A stretch of 64,000 bases of DNA, taken from the NCBI RefSeq assembly GCF_014201585.1, contig NZ_JACHES010000007.1, forward strand, positions 85,605-149,604, given 5' to 3'. The notes under the pieces are model-generated. The model searched no databases. It saw only the letters and a program-made list of their open reading frames with translations, and was not told where the DNA came from. Positions 25,595-34,140 of the stretch are shown here, piece by piece (within the stretch, counting starts at the first letter, position 1; each line of letters opens with the position of its first letter). This DNA comes from Anoxybacillus tengchongensis. GTDB lineage: Bacteria > Bacillota > Bacilli > Bacillales > Anoxybacillaceae. A program made the position numbers and the translations under genes.

Positions 25595-26371
25595 ATGAAA
25601 AGATGGTTTGTTTTAAGCATCATGTCCATTTGTTTATGTATACCACCGATTAGTGAAGCGACTGTCAAACTTCCATCATCGGTCATCGATATTTCAAAAG
25701 AAAATACGTATCCGAATCCGACGCAAAATTTACCGTATTTGCAACCGAGCGAACTAGCTAAACAACTGCTTCAGTCGGCGAATGTTAAAATTGAAAATCC
25801 GGAATTAATTCGTCTTTTAAACGAATCGTCGATTTCAAGCACACCGTTTGCGATCGGTTATGAAGCAACGATTTATTTAGGACAGTGGCCGTTAAATTAC
25901 GAATCGACAGAAACATCGACGAATTGGGAGTATCAAAAAGTGAATACAAACTTCGTTGATAATCGGAGCGGAAAAACAACGGTGCGGCTAACTTATCGGC
26001 AAGAGATGCAAAAACAAGTGCGCGGTGGATTAACCGCAAGCATTCCGAATGAAGAAGATGTGAAAAAAATGATGCTTTTAACAGCGATGAAAAAGACAAA
26101 CTTGCCGCTTTCTTTTAGCACATGGATTGGCATCGGAACGAAAAAAGAACAGCCATATAACGTTCCGCCGAAAAAATTAGGCTATTTGTATGCCTACGCA
26201 CCTGCAGTCAATGAAAAAGGAAAAGTGACATACGGAGAAGTATATATCGTCTTAAAAGGGAAGAAAAAAAGCATTGTCGTGAAAAACGTCACATCGCAAG
26301 GTATTGGTGCCTGGATTCCGGTGCAAGACCGAATTTCATTTGCTTTTGTCGCAAGCGATGTGCCAAGATAA
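25595..26371 (+). CDS. yfkD: YfkD-like secreted protein
   Basis: A 258-residue protein with an N-terminal signal peptide (cleavage near SEATVK) and no other membrane segment, resembling B. subtilis YfkD along its length. No catalytic motif is evident. ATG 25595 follows AAAGGAG. The neighbours chaA and yfkAB preserve the B. subtilis order. Function unknown. Confidence 0.82.
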   Translation: MKRWFVLSIMSICLCIPPISEATVKLPSSVIDISKENTYPNPTQNLPYLQPSELAKQLLQSANVKIENPELIRLLNESSISSTPFAIGYEATIYLGQWPLNYESTETSTNWEYQKVNTNFVDNRSGKTTVRLTYRQEMQKQVRGGLTASIPNEEDVKKMMLLTAMKKTNLPLSFSTWIGIGTKKEQPYNVPPKKLGYLYAYAPAVNEKGKVTYGEVYIVLKGKKKSIVVKNVTSQGIGAWIPVQDRISFAFVASDVPR

Positions 26372-26376
26372 AACGG

Positions 26377-26409
26377 AAAAAGCTTGTCGAATGCCCGACA
26401 AGCTTTTTT
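26377..26409. terminator. Bidirectional terminator between yfkD and yfkAB
   Basis: The 13-bp stem AAAAAGCTTGTCG/CGACAAGCTTTTT ends in T on both strands and touches the yfkAB stop. Confidence 0.9.
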
Positions 26410-27532
26410 ATCGTTCAATTTTTGCTTTTCGTTTTGTAAAGTCGATGTTTGGATAATAGCGGTTTTTGACGAGCACGTTTGGTCCTAAACATTTTACGGA
26501 CGGACAATGGCAGTTTAGCGATTTCGCTAAATCGGATTTCATCCATTTGTTGTAAGCAGAAAGAAGCGAGTCGGTTTGAATGTTTCCGAGCGTCGGTTCA
26601 TCGCCGAAATCAGTAACAATAATGTCGCCTGTAAAAATGTTTACATTTAATCGCGAACGGCCATCAGGGTCGTTTCGTACCGTTACATTTTTACTTTCAT
26701 ATAAACGTTTTAGCAACCTTAAATCTTCTTCATTGTCGCTGCACGGATAAAATGGCAATGTACCAAACAACATCCAAACATTTTCATCACGTATATCAAG
26801 TAAATGATGAATCGTCTCACGCAACTCATCTAACGTTAACGTTTCTAAACTGCTAGCGAAGTCGCTCGGATACATCGGATGCACTTCGTGACGTTTACAG
26901 CCCATTTCGTTCACAATTTGGCGATGAATCGTTTCTAAATGTGGCCGCGTCCGTTTATTTAGCATCGTTTCTGCTGACACAATCACTCCCATATTCGAAA
27001 TCGCACGTGCATTTTCAATCATGCGCATAAAATAACGCTCACGCTGTGCGACGGTTGGCTTTTTCTCCATCATCGCAAAGCCGCCTTCAACGAAATCATC
27101 GATCGTGCCCCAGTTATGCGAAATGTGCAAAACATCTAAGTAAGGAATAATTTTTTCATATCGTTCTAAATCGAGCGTTAAGTTGGAGTTAATTTGTGTG
27201 CGCACCCCACGTTCATGCGCATATTTTAACAACGGCACGACGTATTGTTCGACAGACTTAAGTGAAAGCATCGGCTCGCCACCTGTAATGCTTAACGAGC
27301 GCAAATACGGAATTTCATCGAGGCGGCGAAGAAGAAGTTCAAGCGGAAGCGCCTCAGGATCTTTTGTGCGTAACGTATAACCGACGGCGCAATGCTCACA
27401 ACGCATATTGCAAAGCGTCGTTGTCGTAAACTCAATATTCGTCAACTGCATGCTTCCGTACTGTTCAACATCCATATATGCTTCCCATGGATCAAATGTA
27501 GGGGTGATCGCTTGACGTAATAAAGTTCCCAT
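26408..27532 (-). CDS. yfkAB: Radical SAM protein YfkAB
   Basis: The radical SAM CX3CX2C motif is CNMRCEHC near residue 43, followed by SITGGEPML for SAM binding. The C-terminal region has further Cys (CHCPSVKCLG), suggesting an auxiliary cluster. In B. subtilis this gene is split or frameshifted as yfkA/yfkB; here it is one uninterrupted frame of 374 residues. ATG 27532 has GGAG nearby. The substrate is unknown. Confidence 0.88.
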   Translation of the reverse strand: MGTLLRQAITPTFDPWEAYMDVEQYGSMQLTNIEFTTTTLCNMRCEHCAVGYTLRTKDPEALPLELLLRRLDEIPYLRSLSITGGEPMLSLKSVEQYVVPLLKYAHERGVRTQINSNLTLDLERYEKIIPYLDVLHISHNWGTIDDFVEGGFAMMEKKPTVAQRERYFMRMIENARAISNMGVIVSAETMLNKRTRPHLETIHRQIVNEMGCKRHEVHPMYPSDFASSLETLTLDELRETIHHLLDIRDENVWMLFGTLPFYPCSDNEEDLRLLKRLYESKNVTVRNDPDGRSRLNVNIFTGDIIVTDFGDEPTLGNIQTDSLLSAYNKWMKSDLAKSLNCHCPSVKCLGPNVLVKNRYYPNIDFTKRKAKIER

Positions 27533-27645
27533 AACCAAGCTCCTTTTATTTTAAAATCGGACTAACGATAATTATGCAAAGTGAAGTGAATCGTTGTCAA
27601 TGATGTTTCGATCGTGTACGATAAAGAAAAAGCGAGGTGACGACG

Positions 27646-27840
27646 TTGGGTAACGCAGTATCAGATGAAAATCTACAACTATCCTATTTAAAAACGCGCT
27701 TAAATATGTTTCTTGAAGTGCTTGAGGCGCTTGATCCGGAAACAGCTGAATTAGAAGACATCGACCGGCTCATTCAAATGATTGACGACTTAGAAATGAA
27801 ATACGAGCGGTTTAAAAAAGATTGGGAAAAAAGTCGCTAG
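27646..27840 (+). CDS. SE1561 family small protein
   Basis: A 64-residue helical protein with LSYLKTRLNMFLEVLEALDP and EDIDRLIQMIDDLEMKYERF, the pattern of the SE1561 family of Firmicutes (unknown function). I chose TTG 27646 because GAGGTG lies six bases upstream; GTG 27637 overlaps that site. The stop codon forms the loop of the terminator. Confidence 0.78.
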   Translation: MGNAVSDENLQLSYLKTRLNMFLEVLEALDPETAELEDIDRLIQMIDDLEMKYERFKKDWEKSR

Positions 27841-27852
27841 GCGACTTTTTTT
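27827..27852 (+). terminator. Terminator overlapping the SE1561-family stop
   Basis: AAAAAAGTCGC and GCGACTTTTTTT flank a 3-base loop that is the TAG stop itself. Confidence 0.85.
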
Positions 27853-27926
27853 CATATTTGAAAAAGATGTATAATACAAGTGGAGAATTCAAAAAATTGT
27901 TACATATTGAGCAAAGGGGAAGGGGC

Positions 27927-29456
27927 ATGGTGATGGAAAAGTTTCAAGAGAGTATGTACAAGCTGATCGTTGAAACGTCAACGAAGTTGCCAAAAGATGT
28001 ACGACGTGCCATTGCGAAAGCAAAGTTACGTGAAAACGCAGGAACGAGAGCAGCAATGTCGCTCGCGACGATCGTGCAAAACATTCAAATGGCAGATGAA
28101 AATGTATCGCCAATTTGCCAAGATACAGGTTTGCCGACATTTAAAATTAAAGTGCCTGTAGGTGTCAACCAAATGGAGATGAAAGAGGCGATTCGTCGAG
28201 CGATCGCTCAAGCAACGAAAGACGGCAAATTGCGTCCAAATTCGGTTGATTCGTTAACAGGGGAAAATAGCGGTGATAATTTAGGAATTGGACTGCCTGT
28301 CATCAAATTTGAGCAATGGGAGAAAGACTATATTGATGTTTGTTTAATTTTAAAAGGTGGCGGCTGTGAAAATAAAAACATTCAATATAGTTTGCCTTGT
28401 GAATTAGAAGGGCTTGGTCGCGCAGGACGTGATTTAGATGGCATTCGCAAATGTATTTTACATGCGGTATATCAAGCGCAAGGACAAGGCTGTAGCGCGG
28501 GATTTATTGGCGTTGGCATCGGCGGTGATCGTTCTGCTGGATACGACTTAGCGAAGGAGCAGCTATTCCGCCCTGTTGACGATGTGAACCCGAACGAAGA
28601 TTTGCGCAAATTAGAAGAATACATTATGGAAGCAGCGAATAAACTCGGCATCGGCACGATGGGATTTGGCGGAGAAACGACGCTACTCGGCTGTAAAATT
28701 GGCGTCATGCACCGCATTCCGGCAAGCTTTTTCGTTTCTGTCGCATACAACTGTTGGGCGTTCCGTCGCTTAGGTGTAACCATTGATCCGCATACAGGTG
28801 ACATTCAAGAATGGTTATATCAAGAGGGAGACGACGTCGACTTCCAACAAGAAAAAACAGAGGTTGTAGGAGAAGCGCGCGAAGTTGTACTTGAGGCGCC
28901 AATTACAGAAGAACAAATTCGTTCGCTAAAAGTAGGCGATGTCGTTCGCATTAACGGCATGATTTATACAGGCCGCGATGCGATTCATAAACATTTAATG
29001 GATCATGACGCTCCTGTTAATTTAAACGGTCAAATCATTTATCACTGTGGACCGGTGATGTTAAAAGATGAAAACGGAAAATGGCACGTGAAAGCAGCTG
29101 GTCCGACGACGAGCATTCGCGAAGAGCCTTACCAAGGGGAAATTATGAAAAAGTTCGGCATTCGCGCTGTCATCGGAAAAGGCGGCATGGGTGCAAAAAC
29201 ATTGGCAGCGTTAAAAGAACATGGCGGCGTGTACTTAAACGCTATCGGCGGTGCAGCTCAATATTATGCGGATTGCATTCAATCCGTTGAAGGTGTCGAC
29301 TTTTTAGAATTTGGTATTCCAGAAGCGATGTGGCATTTACGTGTAAAAGACTTTACAGCCGTCGTCACGATGGATTCACACGGCAACAGCTTGCACGAAG
29401 ATGTCGAAAAATCATCGCTTGAAAAATTAGCCCAATTTAAAGAGCGTGTATTTTAA
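27927..29456 (+). CDS. fumA: Class I fumarate hydratase ([4Fe-4S])
   Basis: This iron-sulfur fumarase interconverts fumarate and malate in the TCA cycle. It carries both alpha and beta parts in one chain of 509 residues. Cluster cysteines lie in SPICQDTGLPTF, GQGCSAGFIG and TTLLGCKIG; the C-terminal part has GPTTSIREEPYQ and GKGGMG. ATG 27927 and ATG 27933 both have purine-rich sites (AAAGGGGAAGGGG); either may be used. It is a stand-alone gene with its own terminator. Confidence 0.95.
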   Translation: MVMEKFQESMYKLIVETSTKLPKDVRRAIAKAKLRENAGTRAAMSLATIVQNIQMADENVSPICQDTGLPTFKIKVPVGVNQMEMKEAIRRAIAQATKDGKLRPNSVDSLTGENSGDNLGIGLPVIKFEQWEKDYIDVCLILKGGGCENKNIQYSLPCELEGLGRAGRDLDGIRKCILHAVYQAQGQGCSAGFIGVGIGGDRSAGYDLAKEQLFRPVDDVNPNEDLRKLEEYIMEAANKLGIGTMGFGGETTLLGCKIGVMHRIPASFFVSVAYNCWAFRRLGVTIDPHTGDIQEWLYQEGDDVDFQQEKTEVVGEAREVVLEAPITEEQIRSLKVGDVVRINGMIYTGRDAIHKHLMDHDAPVNLNGQIIYHCGPVMLKDENGKWHVKAAGPTTSIREEPYQGEIMKKFGIRAVIGKGGMGAKTLAALKEHGGVYLNAIGGAAQYYADCIQSVEGVDFLEFGIPEAMWHLRVKDFTAVVTMDSHGNSLHEDVEKSSLEKLAQFKERVF

Positions 29457-29460
29457 CGAA

Positions 29461-29494
29461 AAATCCGTCTAGCGAGTAGCTAGGCGGATTTTTT
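29461..29494 (+). terminator. Terminator of fumA
   Basis: The 13-bp stem 29461-29473 with 29479-29491 (one wobble) is followed by T6. Confidence 0.9.
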
Positions 29495-29545
29495 ATGTCC
29501 CATTTTGCACAACCTATCATGGAAAGGAATTGGGAGGTGTAAGAA

Positions 29546-30325
29546 GTGAAAAAAATGGTTATTTTCTTTTTCTTCCTTTTATGTTTGCCGCTTAGTCAAG
29601 TAGAGGCGATGTCATGGGGATTTAAGCGAAGCGAAAATCACATTCCTCCTGCTGCGGGAAAACAGTTAGATGAACTACTTGCCAAATACGATGCATTTTA
29701 TTTAGGCGATCCGACGAAAAAATATATTTATTTAACGTTCGATAACGGATATGAAAATGGCTATACTGCCCAAATTTTAGACGTGCTGAAACAAAAAAAA
29801 GTTCCTGCAACGTTTTTCGTGACCGGTCATTATTTACAATCTGCCCCTGATTTAGTCAAACGCATGGTCAATGAAGGGCATATTGTCGGCAACCACTCGT
29901 GGCACCACCCCGATTTAACGACCGTCAGCGATGAAAAGTTGCGTGAGGAGCTTGAAATGGTCAGAAAAAAAACAGAGCTGTTGACGGGGCAAAAGCATAT
30001 GCGCTATATGCGTCCACCGCGCGGCGTTTTTGACGAACGGACGCTTGCGGTTGCGCGCGAACTCGGCTATTATCATGTTTTTTGGTCATTAGCGTTCGTC
30101 GATTGGCACGTTCACGATCAAAAAGGATGGTCATATGCTTACAATAACGTCATGAAACAAATTCATCCGGGCGCCATTATACTGCTGCATACGGTGTCAA
30201 AAGATAATGCCGATGCGCTTGCCAAAATTATTGACGATTTGCGAAAAGAAGGATATGTTTTTAAAAGCTTAGATGATTTCATGCTGCAAAAAATGAACGT
30301 TCCTACTTGGCTTTTTTCCCTTTGA
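29546..30325 (+). CDS. pdaA: Peptidoglycan N-acetylmuramic acid deacetylase PdaA
   Basis: PdaA removes the acetyl group from MurNAc in spore cortex, leading to muramic delta-lactam, which germination enzymes need. The 259-residue protein has a signal peptide and the NodB domain: TFDNGYENG (motif 1, with Asn in place of the more usual second Asp, as in PdaA), HSWHHPDL (metal His), RPPRGVFDE, and the C-terminal LLHTVS. GTG 29546 follows GGGAGG. Expression is expected in the forespore. Confidence 0.93.
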   Translation: MKKMVIFFFFLLCLPLSQVEAMSWGFKRSENHIPPAAGKQLDELLAKYDAFYLGDPTKKYIYLTFDNGYENGYTAQILDVLKQKKVPATFFVTGHYLQSAPDLVKRMVNEGHIVGNHSWHHPDLTTVSDEKLREELEMVRKKTELLTGQKHMRYMRPPRGVFDERTLAVARELGYYHVFWSLAFVDWHVHDQKGWSYAYNNVMKQIHPGAIILLHTVSKDNADALAKIIDDLRKEGYVFKSLDDFMLQKMNVPTWLFSL

Positions 30326-30380
30326 CGATGTGCAAAGGGATTTGTTTCGTTATAATATAAGGAAAAAGGAAGGAATAGAC

Positions 30381-31247
30381 ATGTGGCAACAACGAATTGA
30401 AGTAGAAGCTCCATACGATTTTTCACGTGTATTAGAGCGGTTAGCGCAAGACCCGTTAGCTGCAGTAGACATAGAAAAGCAACAGCTAGTGATCCCGCTT
30501 TATATAAATGAAACTCCGGTTGCTGTTTTCGTTCGCAGTATCGGGACAAAACAAGCACCGGCTTTTCTTGTTGAAGCGCAGTACGAACAATTAAAAGAAG
30601 CGATATTGTCCCGTCTGTTTCACATATTACATTGGGATCGCTCCCTTTTGCCGATTCACGAACATTTTTTACAAACGGAATTGCGGGAAATTTTCCGTGA
30701 ACATGAAGGGACGCCGCTTGTGTTAGAGGCGGATTTATATTTTTGCTTAATCAAATGCATTATTCACCAGCAGCTACATATGAAAGTGGCGTACAAAATG
30801 ACGGAGCGGTTTGTGAAAACGTTCGGGCGAGAAATGGACGGTATATGGTTTTATCCGCGCCCAGAACAAATTGCTCGTTTATCGTACGATGAGCTGAAAG
30901 CGTTACAGTTTAGCCAAAAAAAGTCGGAATATATCATCGATATTTCGCGGCTTGTTGCAGAAGGAAAATTAGCACTAGACAAGCTAGCGGAGGCAACGGA
31001 TAAAGAAGTGATGGACACCTTGCTTCCGTTGCACGGTATCGGACCGTGGACGGTGCAAAACTTCCTGTTGTTTGGGCTCGGTCGTCCGAACCTATTTCCA
31101 AAAGCTGATATTGGCTTACAGCGAGCAGTGCAAAAACTGCTTTCATTAGAAACGAAACCTTCTATGGCGCAAATGGAGGCGTTAAGCAAGTGCTGGGAGC
31201 CGTATTTAAGCTACGCGTCGCTATATTTATGGAGAAGTATTGAATAG
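30381..31247 (+). CDS. yfjP: DNA-3-methyladenine glycosylase, AlkA-like (YfjP)
   Basis: A base-excision repair enzyme that removes alkylated purines. The HhH-GPD region reads [20 protein letters not shown] followed by the catalytic Asp in FPKADIGLQ. The N-terminal AlkA-like beta domain occupies the first 110 residues. ATG 30381 follows AAGGAAGGA. The 288-residue length and position after pdaA agree with B. subtilis yfjP. Confidence 0.9.
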   Translation: MWQQRIEVEAPYDFSRVLERLAQDPLAAVDIEKQQLVIPLYINETPVAVFVRSIGTKQAPAFLVEAQYEQLKEAILSRLFHILHWDRSLLPIHEHFLQTELREIFREHEGTPLVLEADLYFCLIKCIIHQQLHMKVAYKMTERFVKTFGREMDGIWFYPRPEQIARLSYDELKALQFSQKKSEYIIDISRLVAEGKLALDKLAEATDKEVMDTLLPLHGIGPWTVQNFLLFGLGRPNLFPKADIGLQRAVQKLLSLETKPSMAQMEALSKCWEPYLSYASLYLWRSIE

Positions 31248-31258
31248 GAGAGATGGCA

Positions 31259-32623
31259 ATGTTACAACAAGGACAGCAATTTCCATTAACGATTAAACGA
31301 TTAGGCATTAACGGAGAAGGTGTCGGCTATTTTAAAAAACAAGTCGTGTTCGTTCCGGGGGCGCTTCCGGGAGAAGAAGTCGTCGTTCAAGCGACGAATG
31401 TGTATCCGACGTATGCCGAAGGAAAAATGGTACGCATTCGAAAACGCTCACCGCACCGCGTTAAACCGCTTTGCCCTGTATATGACCGATGCGGTGGCTG
31501 CCAACTGCAACATTTGGACTACAATGCGCAGCTCGAAGCAAAGCGCGATATCGTCATTCAAGCGCTTGAGCGCCATAGTCGGTTCCATGTGGAAGAACTT
31601 GATATTCGTCCGACGATTGGCATGGACGATCCGTGGCACTATCGTAATAAAAGTCAATTTCAAACCGGAGTGAAAAAAGGGCGCGTCATCGCCGGACTTT
31701 ACAGCATGAACTCGCACGAACTCATTGACATCGACCGCTGTTTCATTCAACATGACGCTACAAACCGTGTCACAACGGTCGTGAAAACAATTTTGCAACA
31801 TTTGCGCATTCCGATTTATCACGAGCGGAAAAAAACAGGTGTCGTGCGCACGATTGTAGCGCGTGTCGGGTTTTTTACAGGCGATGTGCAGCTTGTCATT
31901 GTGACTGCGACAAAAGAACTGCCGCGCAAAGATTTATTTGTAGCAGAAGTGAAACGTCGATTGCCAGAAGTGAAATCGATCGCTCAAAACATAAACGGAC
32001 AAAAAACGTCGCTTATTTTTGGTGATGAAACTATTGTGCTTGCCGGTGAACCGTACATTCAAGAAGTGCTTGGCGACTTATCTTTTGAACTATCCGCCCG
32101 CGCTTTTTTCCAACTCAATCCGATTCAAACGGTAAAGCTATATGATGAAGTAAAAAAAGCGGCCGCACTCACGAAAAACGAACGGGTCGTCGATGCGTAT
32201 TGCGGCGTCGGCACCATCGGTCTATGGCTTGCTCGTGAGGCGAAAGAAGTGCGCGGCATGGATACGATTCCAGAAGCGATTGACGATGCGCGCCAAAACG
32301 CCGAACGTCACGGCTTTACAAACGTCACCTATGCGGTCGGAAAAGCGGAAGTATTGTTGCCAAAATGGGTGAAAGAAGGCTGGAAACCAGACGTCATCGT
32401 CGTCGACCCACCGCGAACAGGCTGCGACAATGCTTTATTAAAAACGATGTTACAAGTCAAACCGAAAACGGTCGTGTACGTTTCCTGTAACCCATCCAGC
32501 CTCGCTCGCGATATCGACACACTCGCAAAACAATATTGCGTCGAATACATTCAACCGTTTGACCTTTTCCCACATACGGCACATGTGGAAAGTGTGGCGA
32601 AGTTGGTGAGGAGGGGAAAGTAA
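31259..32623 (+). CDS. rlmCD: 23S rRNA (uracil-C5)-methyltransferase, RlmCD/TrmA family (YfjO)
   Basis: The enzyme methylates uracil in 23S rRNA using SAM. It has an N-terminal TRAM domain (about 1-60), iron-sulfur cysteines in [14 protein letters not shown] with a later Cys, SAM motifs [16 protein letters not shown] and [10 protein letters not shown], and the nucleophile Cys in [13 protein letters not shown] chose ATG 31259, which has AGGAG at eight bases; ATG 31253 is too close to it. B. subtilis has two such paralogs (YefA, YfjO); this one is in the yfjO position. Confidence 0.92.
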   Translation: MLQQGQQFPLTIKRLGINGEGVGYFKKQVVFVPGALPGEEVVVQATNVYPTYAEGKMVRIRKRSPHRVKPLCPVYDRCGGCQLQHLDYNAQLEAKRDIVIQALERHSRFHVEELDIRPTIGMDDPWHYRNKSQFQTGVKKGRVIAGLYSMNSHELIDIDRCFIQHDATNRVTTVVKTILQHLRIPIYHERKKTGVVRTIVARVGFFTGDVQLVIVTATKELPRKDLFVAEVKRRLPEVKSIAQNINGQKTSLIFGDETIVLAGEPYIQEVLGDLSFELSARAFFQLNPIQTVKLYDEVKKAAALTKNERVVDAYCGVGTIGLWLAREAKEVRGMDTIPEAIDDARQNAERHGFTNVTYAVGKAEVLLPKWVKEGWKPDVIVVDPPRTGCDNALLKTMLQVKPKTVVYVSCNPSSLARDIDTLAKQYCVEYIQPFDLFPHTAHVESVAKLVRRGK

Positions 32624-32892
32624 TGGATGAATTATTGCATTGCATTGAAAAATATTTCAACGGTGAATTATCGGCGGAACAATTTTCTTATGAATTTCCC
32701 TCGATATATCTATTCTATATGCATGAGGGGAACATTGATGAGCAGTATGTCGATGCACTTGATGATATTTCTGAAGCTTGCGGTTGGTACGAACCGAATC
32801 CTTTACATAGGCAAGATGATGATGGCTACATTGGGGAGGAAGAACTAAGGGAGATTATTTTGGAGAAGTATCAATGGTTAAAAAGCACATAA
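32623..32892 (+). CDS. Small acidic protein, colicin-immunity-like
   Basis: An 89-residue acidic helical protein (ELLHCIEKYFNGELSAEQFS, then EELREIILEKY at the end). The FxNGxLSAExF opening resembles bacteriocin/colicin D-type self-immunity proteins, but the match is only by eye. The start codon overlaps the rlmCD stop (TAATG), with GAGGGG before it, so it is co-translated. It begins the accessory region. No toxin gene is adjacent. Confidence 0.6.
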   Translation: MDELLHCIEKYFNGELSAEQFSYEFPSIYLFYMHEGNIDEQYVDALDDISEACGWYEPNPLHRQDDDGYIGEEELREIILEKYQWLKST

Positions 32893-32915
32893 CCGAACAT
32901 GGTTACGTGCTTTTT
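32881..32915 (+). terminator. Terminator after the immunity-like gene
   Basis: The stem 32881-32894 with 32901-32914 (one mismatch) is followed by T5. Confidence 0.8.
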
Positions 32916-32927
32916 ATGTTTTTATCG

Positions 32928-33113
32928 TTAAAAATGGGGCATGATTGATCGCTTTCGGCATTTATACGTAATTTCATCGGTGGTGACATAAAACATATCA
33001 TCAAAGTCATCTGCGCGTTGGCAAAAATATTTTGGTTCCGTCGAAAATATTTCTAAAACAGTAGCTTCTGTTCCGTCTCTTAGCCGTACAACATCCAATT
33101 CTTCCACAATCAT
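32928..33113 (-). CDS. DUF4926-like small beta-barrel protein
   Basis: A 61-residue protein. The pattern ELDVVRLRDGTEATVLEIF and the later YVTTDEI resemble small DUF4926/SH3-like proteins. Its ATG overlaps the TGA of the upstream gene (ATGA), so both are translated together. The last residues are basic and aromatic (KCRKRSIMPHF). Function unknown; such proteins are sometimes encoded as orphan immunity factors. Confidence 0.6.
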   Translation of the reverse strand: MIVEELDVVRLRDGTEATVLEIFSTEPKYFCQRADDFDDMFYVTTDEITYKCRKRSIMPHF

Positions 33114-33340
33114 TTGTTTCTCTCTCGTTTTTCGTTAAGGATGGTGATTGATTTTATTTCGTTTTCCGATACGCCAAAAACATAGCCTTTTCCTTTTGTT
33201 TCTTCGTTTGTAATTGTTAAGCTGTCTATCCCATCCTCATTATCCTCTCCGTCGCAGTAATCTAGGACGTATCCTTCCAACACATCTCCATCTTTAAATA
33301 CAATTCGTACGTCTTTCCCAACATATTCCCATAATCTCAT
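33110..33340 (-). CDS. Sm/LSM-like small protein
   Basis: A 76-residue protein starting MRLWEYVGKDVRIVFKDGDV with EGYVLDYCDGEDNEDGIDSL next. The Sm-like beta pattern (VGKxVxI..DGxxxEGxV) is clear. Relatives occur as small genes of unknown function beside toxin, restriction and phage genes. AAAGGAG lies upstream of ATG 33340. It is the first of a two-gene overlapping pair with the DUF4926-like gene. Confidence 0.65.
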   Translation of the reverse strand: MRLWEYVGKDVRIVFKDGDVLEGYVLDYCDGEDNEDGIDSLTITNEETKGKGYVFGVSENEIKSITILNEKRERNK

Positions 33341-33379
33341 AGTGACTCTCCTTTTCTTTATTTTTTTCGAACGTTCAAT

Positions 33380-33907
33380 TTAAAACAGCTTTAACTGCTC
33401 TGAATTGTGTATAAGCTCATGAAGTTTATCGACAACAGGGGCATTGTCGGTATTTATCATCATTTGAATGTCGTCCACATCTTTAATTGTATAAAATTGT
33501 TTAGCAGGGATAAAGTATACTAATACTTTTTTGTTTAGCTTGGCAAGATTGATAATGTTATTCAATGTTCCTTTACTTTGCCCATTCCAAATCATAAAAC
33601 CGTAGTCTGCGTTTTTTGCCATCTCTATATCTTTGGCTGCGTAATAATCAAATCCTTTTTTGTGTGGCTCAACATCCACCTTTTCTACTTCCCATTGCCC
33701 AATATTATTTCTTGCTTTTCCATTTGTTGCATAAACTTTAACATTTCGATAATTCAACGAATGTAAAAACTTTTGTACTTGCTTATCGACTCCATTTGCA
33801 TCCCCGACTAAAACAGTGAAATTGTTGTTTATAATATTAGACAGTCTTTCTTTTACTTGTTTATTCAAAATGGAAACTGCCCTTGGACCAGCGACAAATA
33901 CTTTCAT
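33380..33907 (-). CDS. SLOG-superfamily nucleotide-binding protein
   Basis: The 175-residue protein has SLOG (SMF/DprA-LOG) motifs: FVAGPRAVS at the start, TVLVGDANGVDKQVQKFL, a central RNNIGQW and MIWNGQSKGTLNNI. SLOG folds bind or cleave nucleotides or nucleotide-derived signals and are common in defence and NAD/ADP-ribose systems. It lies next to a type I restriction system on the opposite strand and upstream of the Sm-like pair on its own strand, 39 bp away. The AT-rich codon use differs from the core genes, suggesting acquisition. Confidence 0.75.
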   Translation of the reverse strand: MKVFVAGPRAVSILNKQVKERLSNIINNNFTVLVGDANGVDKQVQKFLHSLNYRNVKVYATNGKARNNIGQWEVEKVDVEPHKKGFDYYAAKDIEMAKNADYGFMIWNGQSKGTLNNIINLAKLNKKVLVYFIPAKQFYTIKDVDDIQMMINTDNAPVVDKLHELIHNSEQLKLF

Positions 33908-34083
33908 TTTAATTCACTTCCCGCCTTCTCGCATTGCATATTTCTTCGACAATAGCTATCAAATTCCTTGTATATTATTGTGAAAATATGAAAAGGAGAA
34001 TCAAAAGCCCGCCTAGCGCTGTGGAAAGACGCAGAAGTCAAATGAGATAATCACTTATTTTATGAAAAATGCTCGCTTTTTGT

Positions 34084-34111
34084 TTTACACATCGCGTGGA
34101 CAAGTTATAAT
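34084..34111 (+). promoter_or_regulatory. Promoter of the hsdMSR operon
   Basis: TTTACA (34084-34089), a 16-bp spacer and a perfect TATAAT (34106-34111) lie about 30 bp before the hsdM start. Confidence 0.75.
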
Positions 34112-34140
34112 TAGATTTGGAAATAAAAAGGAGGTATACG

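Noticed and set aside
33988-34050. 20-codon basic frame (MKRRIKSPPSAVERRRSQMR) upstream of hsdM
   Set aside because: No ribosome site or conservation evidence; it looks like a chance frame in an intergenic region.
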